Position numbers and translations under genes: made by a program
Assembly: GCA_011037195.1 (NCBI GenBank)
Contig: JAAEAF010001553.1
Location: 124,001-188,000, forward strand
Length of the DNA stretch: 64,000 bases
Source of the DNA: Triatoma infestans
Taxonomy: Eukaryota > Arthropoda > Insecta > Hemiptera > Reduviidae
Direction: 5' to 3'
In this document: piece by piece, positions 43,054 through 54,932 of the stretch
How the letters are laid out: each line of letters starts with the position of its first letter
Numbering within the stretch: the stretch's first letter is position 1
The notes under the pieces: generated by a model
What the model was told of the DNA's origin: nothing
Databases searched by the model: none
What the model saw: the letters and a program-made list of their open reading frames with translations, nothing else

Positions 43054-43232
43054 CTACAGCGGACGGCCGCAATCCATGCAATAGCGAGGGGGGGCGCCCC
43101 GCCTCGCCGCAAACACCGCCTCGCAGTGAAAACAGTAATACTACACACAAAATCCCCCAATTGAGTCAAATTGGAATTAACATTAAGATGGTAAGAAATA
43201 CAATTGGTACTTACATATCTTGTTACGTCCAT
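43054..43232 (-). CDS. Small spliced Cys-rich protein, Polinton gene 2
   Basis: Minus strand. Exon 1 (43232-43215): MDVTRY. Intron (43214-43141, 74 nt): GTAAGT...TTGTGTGTAG. Exon 2 (43140-43054): YYCFHCEAVFAARRGAPPRY, then CMDCGRPL and TAG; 34 residues in total. Two C-x2-C pairs could bind one zinc. Compared with gene 1 it has the same MD start, the same intron position before Y-x-C-x2-C, the same intron length, and the same GAP(H/P)..C..CG segment. A TATATAAAG box (43268-43277) with an Inr-like CAGTTT about 30 bases later favours this start over the ATG at 43265. A further donor just after the stop (43045) hints at another, Pro-rich exon. Confidence 0.55.
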
Positions 43233-43443
43233 ATTACAAACTGTAAGAATCCCACCACAATCCATTCTTTATATATTGGAGGTAGCACCCACCGAAATGC
43301 AACATAAGCTAAAACTTATCACGCCACATTCTTTGAGCCAACATCCGCTTACAGATGCCCCGCAATGCGGGGAGGGGGCCCAATGCTTAATACTTTTTGC
43401 GCATAACCTAATGAAAAAAAATCTGGTGTGAAACACTCACACA

Positions 43444-44369
43444 ACTTTCTCTTACTCCAGTTATCAAAATTATAATTGACAAATTTTATACTTTGTGTAC
43501 CAAATTTAATGAAATTTGTCGAAAACTGAAAACTATTCAGTAAAAGCGCACTTCCGATTTACTGATTTTCTTTACATCCGGAATTTTGGCCAACTAATTA
43601 ATTTCATTTGGATGACAGAGTTGTATAATCAAAAATGATACCACTTTAGAGGAAGCTGTATCCCTACCCCTACCCTAAAAGTGCCCTTAAATAAATTTTT
43701 CCAGAGAAACGTTTTGTATAAAAGTTGTAGATCTTTGTATGTTTAGTTTATATGTGTAGTTTCAAGAAAATCATCGGGGCCCATTTTTGAGAAAATCGCG
43801 AAAAAGTAAAAAATCATATTTAGTAAAGTTAAAACAAAGCACTTCCGGTTTTCCGATTTTGTTCAAACTCGGAATTTCAACAACATATTTAATTCTAATT
43901 AACATTTTTTAAATGACCGAATTGTGTAATTATCTGAAATAGCACTTTAGATGGAAACCTAACTCCACTCCTCCCCCAGGAGGGCCCTTAAATCAATTTT
44001 CCCAGAGAAATGTTTCAAATAAAAGTTGTAGCTCCTCATATGTGTAGTTAATTTATCAAGTTTAAAGAAAATCCCTGCAGCCATTTTTGAGAAAAACGCA
44101 AAAAATAAAAAAGTCAACTAGTAAAGTGGTGCTTCCGGTTGAGAAATTTTCGCACAGTCAGATCGCATGGTGATACCTAAAGGGAATATTAAGTTTTTAG
44201 TTTTCTACGGCTTTCCGTTTTTGAGCTATGCTGTTCACATACACAGACCATTTGCTAAAACTCACTTTTTGGACTAGGGGACCTCTAAACGGATATTTCC
44301 GGTGAAAACTCGATATCGAAAAATTTGGCACGATTACAATACTTCCTCTTACTAGGAGTAAGAGAAAGT
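43444..44369. mobile_element. MITE copy 1, about 0.93 kb
   Basis: ACTTTCTCTTACTCC at the left faces GGAGTAAGAGAAAGT at the right, a perfect 15-bp inverted repeat. A homologous copy lies at 58274-59231. Non-coding inside, with an internal tandem duplication of about 260 bp (TCGGAATTTCA...AAAAGTTGTAG...ATTTTTGAGAAAATCGC occurs twice). Homology between the copies extends about 25 bases left of the repeat (TCTGGTG...CACTCACACA), so the true left end may be near 43420. Confidence 0.8.
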
Positions 44370-44950
44370 AAAAATACATACCTCACTTTGGTTAAATACA
44401 CTTAAAACAGGTACCAAAAAATTCTTCATTTGTTTTAAATAATTTTAAAAATACATAACTTAATCAACAAAAATTCTTCATTTGTTTTAAATAATTTAAA
44501 ATTAATCCTTATTTGTTTAAAAAATTAAACTAATGTGTAGGTGTATCATGAGTAATTGTTTTAGATGAGTAGTGCAAGTTGAGATCATTGAGAAGAGATA
44601 AGGCTCATCAACAAAAACATCCACGCTTATAAAAAAACATTTATTTTATTTAAATAATTTTTGCTGTATAATATGATAACAATTATAATATATATATTTT
44701 CATATTTTACATTTATTTATAATGTGATAACAATTATAATTTTTTTGTTTTATAATATAACAATTATAATATATATATTTTCATATTTTACGTTTATTTA
44801 TAATGTGATAACAATTATAATTTTTTGTTTTATAATATGATAACAATTATAATATATATATTTTCATATTTTACATTTATTTAAATGTTTTTATTTATAA
44901 TGTGATAACAATTATAATTTTTTGTTTTATACCTGCAATGAAATGTCCCT
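44370..44950. repeat. Tandem AT-rich repeat, period about 85 bp
   Basis: GATAACAATTATAATATATA TATTTTCATATTTTAC and GATAACAATTATAATTTTTT alternate four times between about 44670 and 44930. Non-coding, downstream of the PolB stop. Confidence 0.65.
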
Positions 44951-45297
44951 TTATTCACTCTGCTCTGCATCACAATGGTAATATGCAAATGTGCTGATCC
45001 CATCCGATTTAATAATCCTCTTTTCGTCTGCAGATGAAAGACTTCGTTTCAGCATTTCAATGGAGTAAACATTATGCTCCATTGATCTAATCGATCTCAT
45101 CTTGCTTAACATTTGCGTATTGTTGAACAGTACTTTTTTATAATCCTCAAAGCCAATTTTCTTGAGTGTTGATCTTTGAACACCTTTTGCCCTTTTCTTG
45201 ATATCACCAGCCACATCAATTGCATACATTTTTGGTCTCAAAGCAACAACCCCATTAATTATTTGTGCGTTCACCTCATCTTTGAACTTTCCCAGCA
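44951..45297 (-). pseudogene. PolB C-terminal end, out of frame
   Basis: 115 codons that begin LGKFKDEVNAQIINGVVALR, then PKMYAIDV, the usual C-terminal end of protein-primed polymerases of this group. It is in a different phase from the main polymerase frame, which ends at 45271 after reading this sequence out of phase. A single-base-scale frame break near 45295-45310, in an A-rich stretch, separates the two. Confidence 0.8.
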
Positions 45298-48200
45298 CCT
45301 TCTTGTTTTTAGTTGAGTAGTTGGGGTGATCGGGAGATAATCGGATGTGTCAAAGTGTTCCTCCATCTCCTGCATGTCTTTGAAAACATCGTCTGTGCAA
45401 ATTCCACAGATTAAAGAGTCCGTATCAGTGTATATTAAACGAAGCCGTTCTGGCCCATATTTGTGTAGCATGACGTCATAGTGAAATCCCAAAACGATCG
45501 TCTTCGAAATTTCGAGTATGGATAATCCCACATATGTCGCCTTGTTGAAGAATATCCTGGTTTTTGCCATCTGCACCCCAACTAAATTTTCACCATAAAT
45601 TGTCCTGTCCAGGAAATTTGGTTTTGCGACCAATTTCATCAGTCTTCTTTCATTATTTACAAGCTCATAGTTCATCCGTTTTCGCACATTTTCCATGGTC
45701 TTTCCAAAGTTAGCGTTGTTGTAGAGTTTATATTGGTTTTTTTCAAAGTTGTTGGTTGCCTTCTTGCGCATATCTGTGTTCAATTTAATGTAAGGTAGAA
45801 GCCATGGGGATTGTTTAAACTGTATTGCTCGGTGAACCTTCACCAATTGCAGCCCATGGTCGAGAGCCTGTTTTAGGGCGATGTAATGTACGACATATCT
45901 CTCCCGTTTGCCCAGATGAGGTATTAATTTTTTCATATTTCCATCGCTGTTGGGTGGCACAATAGATCCTGCTAGGAATGGGAGATCGTTGTGGAGGTTG
46001 TGAAGATGTTCAGGATATTCTAGATCCACCTCCAATATGTAGCCACATTCAGAATCGTCCGGGATGTCTTGCACTTGTATTTCTCCAGGTCGCTCTGCCC
46101 ACTTGAAGCCTCCGTAAGGTAGAAATCTACTCTGAGCATCACCATATATGTTGTTGGCGTCGTAGTACATTATATATGTAGATTCCTGTGATGGGTCGTA
46201 ATCGGGCATATACTTATTATTTGCTTTTGCATACCTGAGAGATGCTTGGCAGATGCCTCCTCTTATTCCTCGTTCAACCATTAATATCATGTCGTAGTCC
46301 AGTAAGAGTTCCAATCTGATGCCAGTTAAACGTAGCATTGCATCCCACGCCATTCCTGGTGCTGTGAAATAATGTGCTGGGTCGAGTTTATGTACGTTCA
46401 TGGTCACTTGACGGAAGTTTTCAAAAACATCAGCCAGCAGCAATACATCTGTTTTTAGATAAATGTCGCTATATTCCCCTAACGTGGAGCAATTAAATTC
46501 CTTCCATACGGTGGTGGCGTGGTTATAATCCTCTTCATCGATGTTGCTGTCTGTTAATTTGTTGTAAAATGTTTCCTTTGGTGGTAAAACGTCGTCGTCC
46601 AATCTTTCCCAAGAACTCACATAGTCATATGGGAATACGCCTTTTCTTAACACAAGTGGTAGCTGCACTTCATTAAAAAATTTCGCTGTTTCTGTAAAGC
46701 TGGTTTTTGGTAGATTGTTGGCTAATTGACTCAGACTCTCCGCCATGAATCTGAATGAGTCAATAAAGCGAAATTGCACCCCATTTATGTATTTGGCGAA
46801 TGAGATAAAATTTTCTTCTGTGTGGGGTATTACATTAATTCTGCCAGGTAGCTTTCCTAATTCCTTTATGATGAAGTGTGCGTCATATCTGCTGAGATTA
46901 TGTATGATGACTGGTACGTAGTTAAATGTCTTGCAGCGTAAATTGCATTTATTACATGCAGGTCCTCTATACTTGCCGGAAATATGGCAGTGATCGTGTA
47001 CCTTATGATTGCGTTCTTCAAAATTTCGCTTGCAGAGATAACAGATCTTGGCCGCCTTCCATTCTCTCTCCTCCAATTCATCAATCACCATTTCTTCATT
47101 TCTCTTCATAATCTTCTTAATTGGAGTGGATATCCTATCCAAATAGTCTAGGAAAAATTCGGCGGCACACTTTCCTCTGTACAAGTATGGTTTTGTAAGA
47201 GGCCAAAGATGTTCAATTTCAGCAGCAGGTTTAACATAGGCGCAAAAGGAAAATGGTGTGTGTTCTTGATAGGCTGTTGTGTATGAGCTTTGAGGCGTTG
47301 GTTCACATGTATCAATTTGATTTAAAATACACTCAAAATCAGCATAAATTACAAAATTTACTCTCACCTGGCGTTCAACGTTTTTGAATTCAATAAACGG
47401 CTCATCAGTTGGAAGTTTAACAGCTGCTGGGGCGTTGTCGTTGCAATATATCTTGTGTTCTTTCAGTTTTTCTTCTGCTGCTCTCCCATACTGCCCATCA
47501 AAGTGAGTGAAACAACGTTTACACAATTCTATTGCTCCATTATGCTTAGTTTTTTGAAGATGAACTAATTTATTAAGGTGCTTAATATATACATAATGTT
47601 GTGTTTTCCCATCTTCTAAGAGTAAAAGATCTCGATGATCTGGCAGTTCTTCTTTCACAACCTTCAGTGGATAAACGGCATCATTTTCATCCAATCCAAA
47701 TACATTAATTGAGATGTTGTTAACTTTTTCAAACCTTCTGATTTCATTAAGCGGCGTAGGAAACGAAATGCATGAAAAATCATATCTGTGGGTGAGTTCT
47801 TGATATGCGGTGATGCGTTGAGGATTCCTTTGAATTAATTTTGCCAGCACTGCATATTTAAAACATTCCTCATCTTGATTTTGTGGATTTATGCAGGCCT
47901 TCTTAGCTGCAATAACGCTGGGGAGTTTTATATAAGTTGACCCACCCAGCGGTTTGTACATATTTATTCTTAACCTCGCTCCATCAATTCCAACCAGTTG
48001 CCATCCACTCTTCTCCGGCTGAGCTTCTTCCATTTCATTAACTAATTTTTTGAATGCCTGTTCGAGAAACTCGTCGAGGTTTGTATTCCTGTAAACAGCC
48101 TTATTTCGAGTCTTAATGGCCCGGTCGCTGTGCTCTCCAATTGTATTTTCAAACAAGCATTCCACTCATATATTAACCTTCAAAACATGCTTTTCCTCTA

Positions 48201-48584
48201 ATTGGAGTTTAATTAGTTCATGAAGACGGGGTTTAATAGATTGTAGAAACGTAGGCAGATCTTCAAATTCAGTTGAAAAAAAAATGATTTGATCCTACCT
48301 TGGCATGCCGTTTCATATTCTTCTGATGCGTGTTTTAGAAGGTGTTCCTTGGTTGGTTCTACGCCATCATAACGTGCAATCTTGCGAGGTGGTTCTTCAA
48401 TGCAGAAGGTTTCATGCCGTTATCCATTATACCTGTTCGGAAATGATTTCTTACACACTTTACAGGTATGATGTGCACTGCCATCACAGTATTTTTGGTG
48501 GCGATAGAGGCTGTTCATAAAAGAGAATGCCTTTCCGCATTTTCTGCAGGCCATTTCTTCTGATGTTGTCCTTAGAGTGGCCAT
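45271..48584 (-). pseudogene. polB: Polinton DNA polymerase B
   Basis: Family B protein-primed DNA polymerase. Start ATG at 48584 or 48554 (MACRKCGKAF). Two zinc fingers follow: CRKCG...HQKYC and CKVCKKSF...HETFC, with a TAA inside the second (48420). A frame break sits in a T9/A9 run near 48285, and a TGA at 48166-48168. From 48165 a 964-codon frame is intact: Exo I YADFE (residue 276), an endonuclease-VII-like Cys/His cluster CYLC...HDHCHISGKYRG...CNKC (375-409), Exo II NLSRYDAHF (423), Exo III YLKTDVLLLAD (569), Pol A YYDANNIYG (667), Pol B NNANFGKTMEN (816), Pol C YTDTDS (913). All exonuclease and polymerase catalytic residues are present. It would replicate the element from a terminal protein; as it stands the gene is broken in four places. 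Confidence 0.92.
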
Positions 48585-48610
48585 TTCTTCTGATGTTGTC
48601 CTTAGAGCGA
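48551..48610. repeat. 30-bp tandem duplication at PolB start
   Basis: GGCCATTTCTTCTGATGTTG TCCTTAGAG occurs twice in tandem. Being 30 bases, it adds ten codons in frame at the polymerase start and creates two in-frame ATGs. Confidence 0.75.
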
Positions 48611-48658
48611 GGATGTAGCTTCTGGAGAGCGATGTTCACGTGTAGGAAGTCACACGAA

Positions 48659-48692
48659 GACTGAATTAGCGCCGTCCTGCACCTGCTTATAT
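48659..48692 (-). promoter_or_regulatory. PolB core promoter, TATA and Inr
   Basis: On the minus strand TATATAAG (48692-48685) is followed by TCAGTC (48664-48659), a perfect arthropod initiator; the first T of TATA lies 30 bases from the Inr A (48662). The polymerase ATG follows 78 bases later. Confidence 0.7.
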
Positions 48693-48899
48693 ACCCTGCA
48701 CCTGAGGGTGGGGGTTGAAATGTGGGCTTATTTGTGCCTTTTCTCAGTGGAGGCCCGGTGATGAGTCATTTCCTGGTGACTTGGCAGCTGCACTATGATG
48801 AGTCATTATTAACTGGCCAAGTAGGATCACATTTCTTGTACTTCAACTGCCTCTATGTGGCTAATTACGTTTAATTCTAAGCTAAGTGAATTTCGATTA

Positions 48900-49800
48900 T
48901 GGAGGAATTCATAAAAGGCAAAAAAATATTTGTGTTTTTTGTTAGTTGGTTTAAGTTGTGCACTGCTAATACTTGAACAGAACTTTATGTTAGGCGTTTT
49001 TTTAAGTTAGGTAATATACATAAAAACATAGTACTAAACATAAATGTAAAAATACAAAAAACATACTAGTTTTAAAAAACAGAACACTACAGAAACAGCA
49101 AAAATACAGAAAAAAGTAATAAAACATAAAAAACCGTACTAGTTTTAAAAAACTAGTATTAAACAAAAAACAGAACAATACAGAAACAGTAAAAATACAG
49201 AAAAAAAATATTAAAACATAAAAAAACTAGTATTAAACAAAAAACAGAACAATACAGAAACAGCAAAAATAGAGAAAAAAGTATTAAAACATAAAAAACA
49301 TACTAGTTTTAAAAAACTAGTATTAAACAAAAACAACAATACAGAAACAACAAAAATACAGAAAAAAAGTATTAAAACATAAAAAACATGCTAGTTAAAA
49401 AAAACTAGTATTAAACAAAAAACAGAACAATACAGAAACAGTAAAAATACAGAAAAAAAGTATTGAAACATAAAAAACATGCTAGTTTTAAAAAACTAGT
49501 ATTAAACAAAAAACAGAACAATACAGAAACAGTAAAAATACAGAAAAAGTACTAAAACATAAAAAACATACTAGTTTTAAAAACTAGTATTAAACAAAAA
49601 AACAGAACAATGCAGAAACAGCAAAAATACAGAAAAAAGTATTAAAACATAAAAAACTAGTATTAAACAAAAAACAGAACAATACAGAAACAGTAAAAAT
49701 ACAGAACTAATATTACAAACTAATATTAAACAAAAAGTAAAAAATACAAAAACATGCAAGTATTAAGCAAAAAAACCAGTGCAACAATACATAAAACATA
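48900..49800. repeat. Minisatellite in Polinton
   Basis: Units of about 80-110 bases built from ACTAGTATTAAACAAAAAAC, AGAACAATACAGAAACAG and TAAAAATACAGAAAAA are repeated about eight times between roughly 49050 and 49760, with length variation. Non-coding on both strands apart from repetitive frames. Confidence 0.8.
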
Positions 49801-52321
49801 TTAGTTTTAAATTATTTAAACAAATGAGGAACTTCATGTCAGGCGTATTTTAAGTTAGGTTGTGTGCAAAAATATAAGTATTTAACCAAAATGAGGTATG
49901 TATTGTTCACAGTACTAATACTTAACAGAACTTCATGGTAGGTGTTTTAAGTTAGGTGACATAAACACAAAATATATAAGCATAAACATTAATCAAGAGG
50001 CTATTTTGAACGGTAACATTGACAAAAAAAATGGGTTGGATATAATTTCCTCACCCACAGAGAAACCATTTTTACATTTACTCAATGGGGCACTCGTATG
50101 CTGCTGGAATTTTGCACACATATAAGAGACGTTTAACGATATTAAGTTAGAAGCAGTAATTCTGCTAGGTCCTACACTAGTTACTTATAGAAATACTACA
50201 GATGGAAAATATGGAGATATTGTACATATTTAATTGCTGGTTAGTTAAGAGAAATGCTACACTTAGCTAGATTAATAGATAATTTACAACATGCCGCCAG
50301 TAAAAAAAGAACTGTTTGTATTGTGTGTGTAAATTATGTATATTATTAACAAAATAAAAGTAGTATGGGGGATGGAAAAATATTATGTTTGTGTTATTTA
50401 TAATAGAATCGTACACATCCATGATGGACAAAACGGTGATTAATTGTAATTATTTCCTTTCTTTTGGATTGTAAAAATAGAGAAACATTATTCTATTAAC
50501 GGCGTGTAAAGGCGCGCGCGTGCGCGCGTTGAATGGTTTAAAAATAAAAACTACTCTGCAAAAATACTTCTGTGTTATAATTCCCGTCTAATAAAAAACA
50601 TTAAACGGAAGTAAGAATCATAAATTCCTTCCAAATGACTGCAGATTTTGTTTTAAACAGCTCTAACTATTAGACGTTAGACGACGGCTACAAACAGAAG
50701 ATTTTGAATTTGGATATAATGCAATCATTTCCCCAGATTAGAAAACTTATTTCCCTATACTTTGCGAACAATAGATTAACTTGTTCCAATATTTTTCGAT
50801 TAAAAAAGTAGCATGTTCTTAGTGTATAATATCTTATGCCTGTTTAAGAATGTAAGGCAGTAGAACAAGTTGTTACATTTTAGAAAGGTTGAGGAAAGCT
50901 GATTCAACTTGCAAACTGCTATTGCAATCCACAAGAATGCCATACGATATTAAGGCTGTTTTAGTGTATATATCTGTGTATTTCTTGGTTATTCGACAGA
51001 TTTAATTTTTTAGTCCAATCAAACTTTGCTTTGTGCAGTGATTTTACATTTTAACCTGGCCAAAGACATTTAACACAATACATTCTGTATTGTCTAATCA
51101 TTCGTCATTAGCATATCCATAACTCTAGGAGCACAAATCAATCTGTTGTTCACTCAGGAAGTTAATGAAAATATTTCAAATAAAAGAGATAGGTATTTGT
51201 GTGTGTGTGTGTGTGTAAAGTTCAGTTTAAGTTCTGTTTTTTTGTGTAAAGTTATGTTTTTGTGAATGTATGCATGTATGGCAAATGTTTGTCAAAATAA
51301 TTGCATCGACTATGTGAACTTATATTGCATCTATATGCGCAAAGTCACTTCCTTTGTTGATTGTTTTTTGCCTTACTTTTTTATTAGTTTATGCCTAATA
51401 TTACATCAATAATTTAACATAATGGTGTTTACAGGCCTTGTTTGGGTGTTTATGCGAATAATTTGTGTGGGAGGTTTTAATATATTTTATGTCTTACATT
51501 TTAACATAATTGCATCAACATTTTGCGTGTCTAAAATGGCGTCAATTAACTTGCCTGTTTACTCTAGCATATTTATTCTAGCTGTACAATAACGTTGGAT
51601 TCTTTTTTTTCATCTTTGTATTCAATATAAAACTGCCACATATATTATAAACTATCAGAAATGTGTATTTAGCTAGAAAGTAATGTATGCATTATTATAA
51701 TTGTTTTTGCTGTATTAAAATATTATTTTAAAGATATAATAAATTATATTCGTCCTAAAATGAGTTGTTCTTTGTTATCTGTTTATAATTTTATATACAC
51801 ATACCGGATATCGCACCGGGATATGATTCACTCTAATGCTATTTCTAACAAGCCGACTTTATCATGTTTATTATTTCATATTTCTACAGGATATTCTCAT
51901 CGCGACGTATATGATTTTCTTTTTATCAAGCCGACAAAGGCGGTAAACACATCTTATCGCGCCAGTATATGACTAACTCTATTACTCATCTTTGTTAAGA
52001 TTGCCGTTATCTTATTATGTGTTAAAATTATGTCAATAAATGTTTTAATCTTATTTTTAAAATAAACAATTATTATAATTATAGAAATGTGCGTACTACT
52101 AATGGTGTTAAAATTATGTCAAATAAATTCATAATCTTATTTTTTTAAATATAAAATTATTATGATTAATTCTTTTTAATCAGCCAACAAAGGCGGTATA
52201 TAGAAACACGCCTTATCGCAACACTATATGATTCACTCTACTGCTATTTCTAACAAGATAAATAGTTTTAATGCCTCAATTGCCGTATAATGATTTCTTT
52301 CATATCATTTGTGCCTAATCT
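49801..52321. other. Polinton interior without recognised genes
   Basis: AT-rich. A (CG/TG) alternating run GGCGCGCGCGTGCGCGCG at 50512-50529 and a (GT)n tract near 51200. The motif TATCGC....TATATGA(T/C) followed by TCACTCTA.TGCTATTTCTAA occurs near 51818 and 52213, with a shorter copy at 51955. I looked for capsid, ATPase, protease and integrase motifs on both strands and saw none. Confidence 0.5.
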
Positions 52322-54932
52322 ATAACATTTAAACACGCATGTTCTATAATTGTATCAATAGAGGTGTTTGTATAAGGTGTCATTTTTTTTTTAAAAATGA
52401 TGTTAAATAGATTAATATATACGCCGTCCCCCACCACCAATTAATATTCTCACATAATTACATTTTTTTTATGTTTAAGACGTTTTACTTCTAATATATA
52501 TAACATTTAAACACACATAGAGGTTGCAAGGTGCCATTTTATTGAAAATGGTGTTAATATATGCTGCCCAACCAATAGTTTACTTTTGAGTTCTTACATT
52601 TTCACCAATGTCTTAAGATGTTTTAAATAAACCATTTTGTTTTACTTATGCCTCAATTAGTTTGCTATATGTAATGATTTAATTTTATTTGCACTTAAGT
52701 AAATGTTGTGTTTGTTTTCCCCCACTATAATTACATTCTTTTTTATGTTTAAGACGCATTTTTGTATTATTTTTTCGCCCTGTTATGTCATTTTGTATTA
52801 TTTGAACCTAAGAAAATGCTGTGTTTTTAGATATGTCAATTTTCTCACATATTCACTAAATGCCATGTAATCGTTTGCAAGGTTTATTCAATCACCATGA
52901 GCTATTATTTAGGCTGTAACTACCCTACTTAAAAAGGTATGTAAAATTTACCTCAGCCTATGTATGTTTAAAATGTTAGGTTAAGTAATTGTATCAAAAA
53001 AAGGTTTGTTAGACTTCAGGTATTTAACATGCCTGTTGCGTTTATGATCTATCAATTAAGCTGTTTATTTTTTCCCCCCACACAAAGATGTGAAATATAT
53101 GTTATAAATTGTTTTCGTAATTACATTAATATTTTCTGTGGGAGTTTTTATTACCTTATTATCACATAATTGCCCATTGGTTTGCCCTATAACGTTTTAA
53201 TATGTTTGTGTCTAAAAATGTTGTGTTTTTAGATATGCCGTTTTTTTACTTGTTTTATTGCTACATATTCGCCATTAGTTTGCAACTGTTTAAACATTTT
53301 TTTTATGTCTTAAGATGAATAATAAATACATTAATATGTCAATTTTTTTTGTATTATTTCCCCACCTCCATTATGTGGTATAGTGATGTTTATAGGGTAC
53401 GTTTAAGCCACTTTTCTCACATATTCACAAAATGCCATGTAATTACATCAATAGAGGTGTTTATTCAATCACCATGAGCTATACACCAACTTAAAAGGTA
53501 TGTAAAATTTACCTCAGCCTATGTATGTTTAAAATGTTAGGTTAAGTAATTGCATCAAAAGGGTTATTTATTAAAGATATGTTATTATATTTGGTTTGTT
53601 AGACTCGGGTATTTAACATACCTGCGGCGTTTATGATATATCAATTAAGTTGTTTTTTTTACCTTATTCCAACACAAAGAATCACCATTATGTGACTCAC
53701 ACTCAATCTATGTTATTAATATTTTGGTGGAAGGGATTGCAGATATGTTAATTAACTTGTCTCCTTATTTTAGTTTTAACTTAATTAGTTTGCCATATAA
53801 TGTTTTTTTATGTTGTGTTTTAGATATGTAAATTAACTTGTATTATTGTTACTTTATTCTCACAGCCAATATATTTGTTAAGACGTTTTGCATCAACATA
53901 GCTGCATCAGGCATTAAATGTTGTTAATCAATTTATTTGTTTTATTTTTCACCCTAATCACCTTTTTTATGTCTAATATAATGTTTTAATATTGTCTAAA
54001 ATGTTGTTAAGTAATAAAAAAGATAGGTTAAACTACCTTGTTTTATTTCCTCCCGAGGTGTGTATATGACATTTTACAACTATGAACTAAGTGACCGCTT
54101 TGGTCAGATATGTCAATTTTTACTTGTTTTACCTTATTGTCATATAATTACATTCTTTTTTTATTTTTGTCTTAAGATGTTTTAAATAAACCATTTGTTT
54201 TACTTATACCTCAATTAGTTTGCTATATATAATGAATATTGTGTTTTTAGATATGTCAATTTTTACTTGTTTTACCTTATTGTCATATAATTACATTCTT
54301 TTTTTATTTTTATGTCTTAAGATGTTGTTTAATATAACTTATATTTATTTTTCACCTTATTCTCACATAATTAGTGTTTGCTATATACCATGTTGTTAAA
54401 TGACACCAAAATAAATTATTAAAGAAATTATTTATTTTTTGTTCCCCCACCCCACCATATATATCAATTGTCTATCAATTATTAAAAGATATGCTAAATG
54501 CCCCTATAATGAAATAAATGTTAAACTACCTTGTTTTATTTCTCCTGGGGCCACATACTTATATATGATAATTTTACTGCTATGAACTAAGTGACCGCTT
54601 TGGTCTAGTGGGTTGCATTACCGCCTTCTAACTCAACAATTAAGGTTCGATTCCAGGAAAATCAACTTTTTTATTTCATTTTATTTAATTATTTATAATT
54701 TATTTATATTTATAATTTAATTATTTATAATTTAATTTATATTTAATATATAATTTATTTGTAATTTAATCGTCTTCGAATTGAATGATGTGATGACGTC
54801 ATCGATTAAGCTCATTGATTTGGATGAGTTCTTAAATTAAGGTCATCGATTTGGATGATGGCAGCAGCGCTCTTGCAACCCCCAAGACTAGTAACATAGC
54901 CCCTGTGCCAGCTCTCTCTTAACTACCCTACT
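52322..54932 (-). repeat. Polinton right terminal inverted repeat
   Basis: Complement of 38824-41600, about 2.6 kb. It carries a single tRNA-like unit where the left repeat has two. Inner limit near 52322, where TAACATTTAAACACGCATG still matches the left repeat. Confidence 0.9.
54590..54657 (+). repeat. tRNA-like Pol III sequence in right TIR
   Basis: A box TGGTCTAGTGGG and B box GGTTCGATTCC, followed by TTTTTT at 54666. Mirror copy of the left TIR units. It points outward toward the right tip. Confidence 0.6.

Larger units (their letters stand above)
38824..54932. mobile_element. Polinton/Maverick element, 16.1 kb
   Basis: Large self-synthesizing DNA transposon. It begins AGTAGGGTAGTTAAGAG and ends with the exact complement CTCTTAACTACCCTACT. 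The 5'-AG ends, long terminal inverted repeats, a 6-bp target duplication (TGCGGT) and a protein-primed DNA polymerase B all fit Polinton. It is inserted in the protease region of Gypsy A: without it and one duplication, VDFLVVPQ joins LVNALILGVDF in frame. Content: PolB (minus strand, 44951-48584), two small spliced Cys-rich genes, a MITE, minisatellites. No retroviral-type integrase, packaging ATPase, adenain-like protease or capsid gene could be found on either strand, so about 9 kb is non-coding to my eye. Confidence 0.93.

Noticed and set aside
43047..43265. Unspliced 72-codon frame on the minus strand
   Set aside because: It reads through a GTAAGT...TGTGTAG intron; the spliced reading gives two C-x2-C pairs and matches gene 1.
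43204..43431. 75-codon plus-strand frame
   Set aside because: Overlaps the promoter and first exon of the spliced Polinton gene 2 on the other strand; no motif.
48900..49800. CRISPR-like repeat array
   Set aside because: Units vary in length and the spacers are themselves repeats; the context is a eukaryotic transposon. It is a minisatellite.
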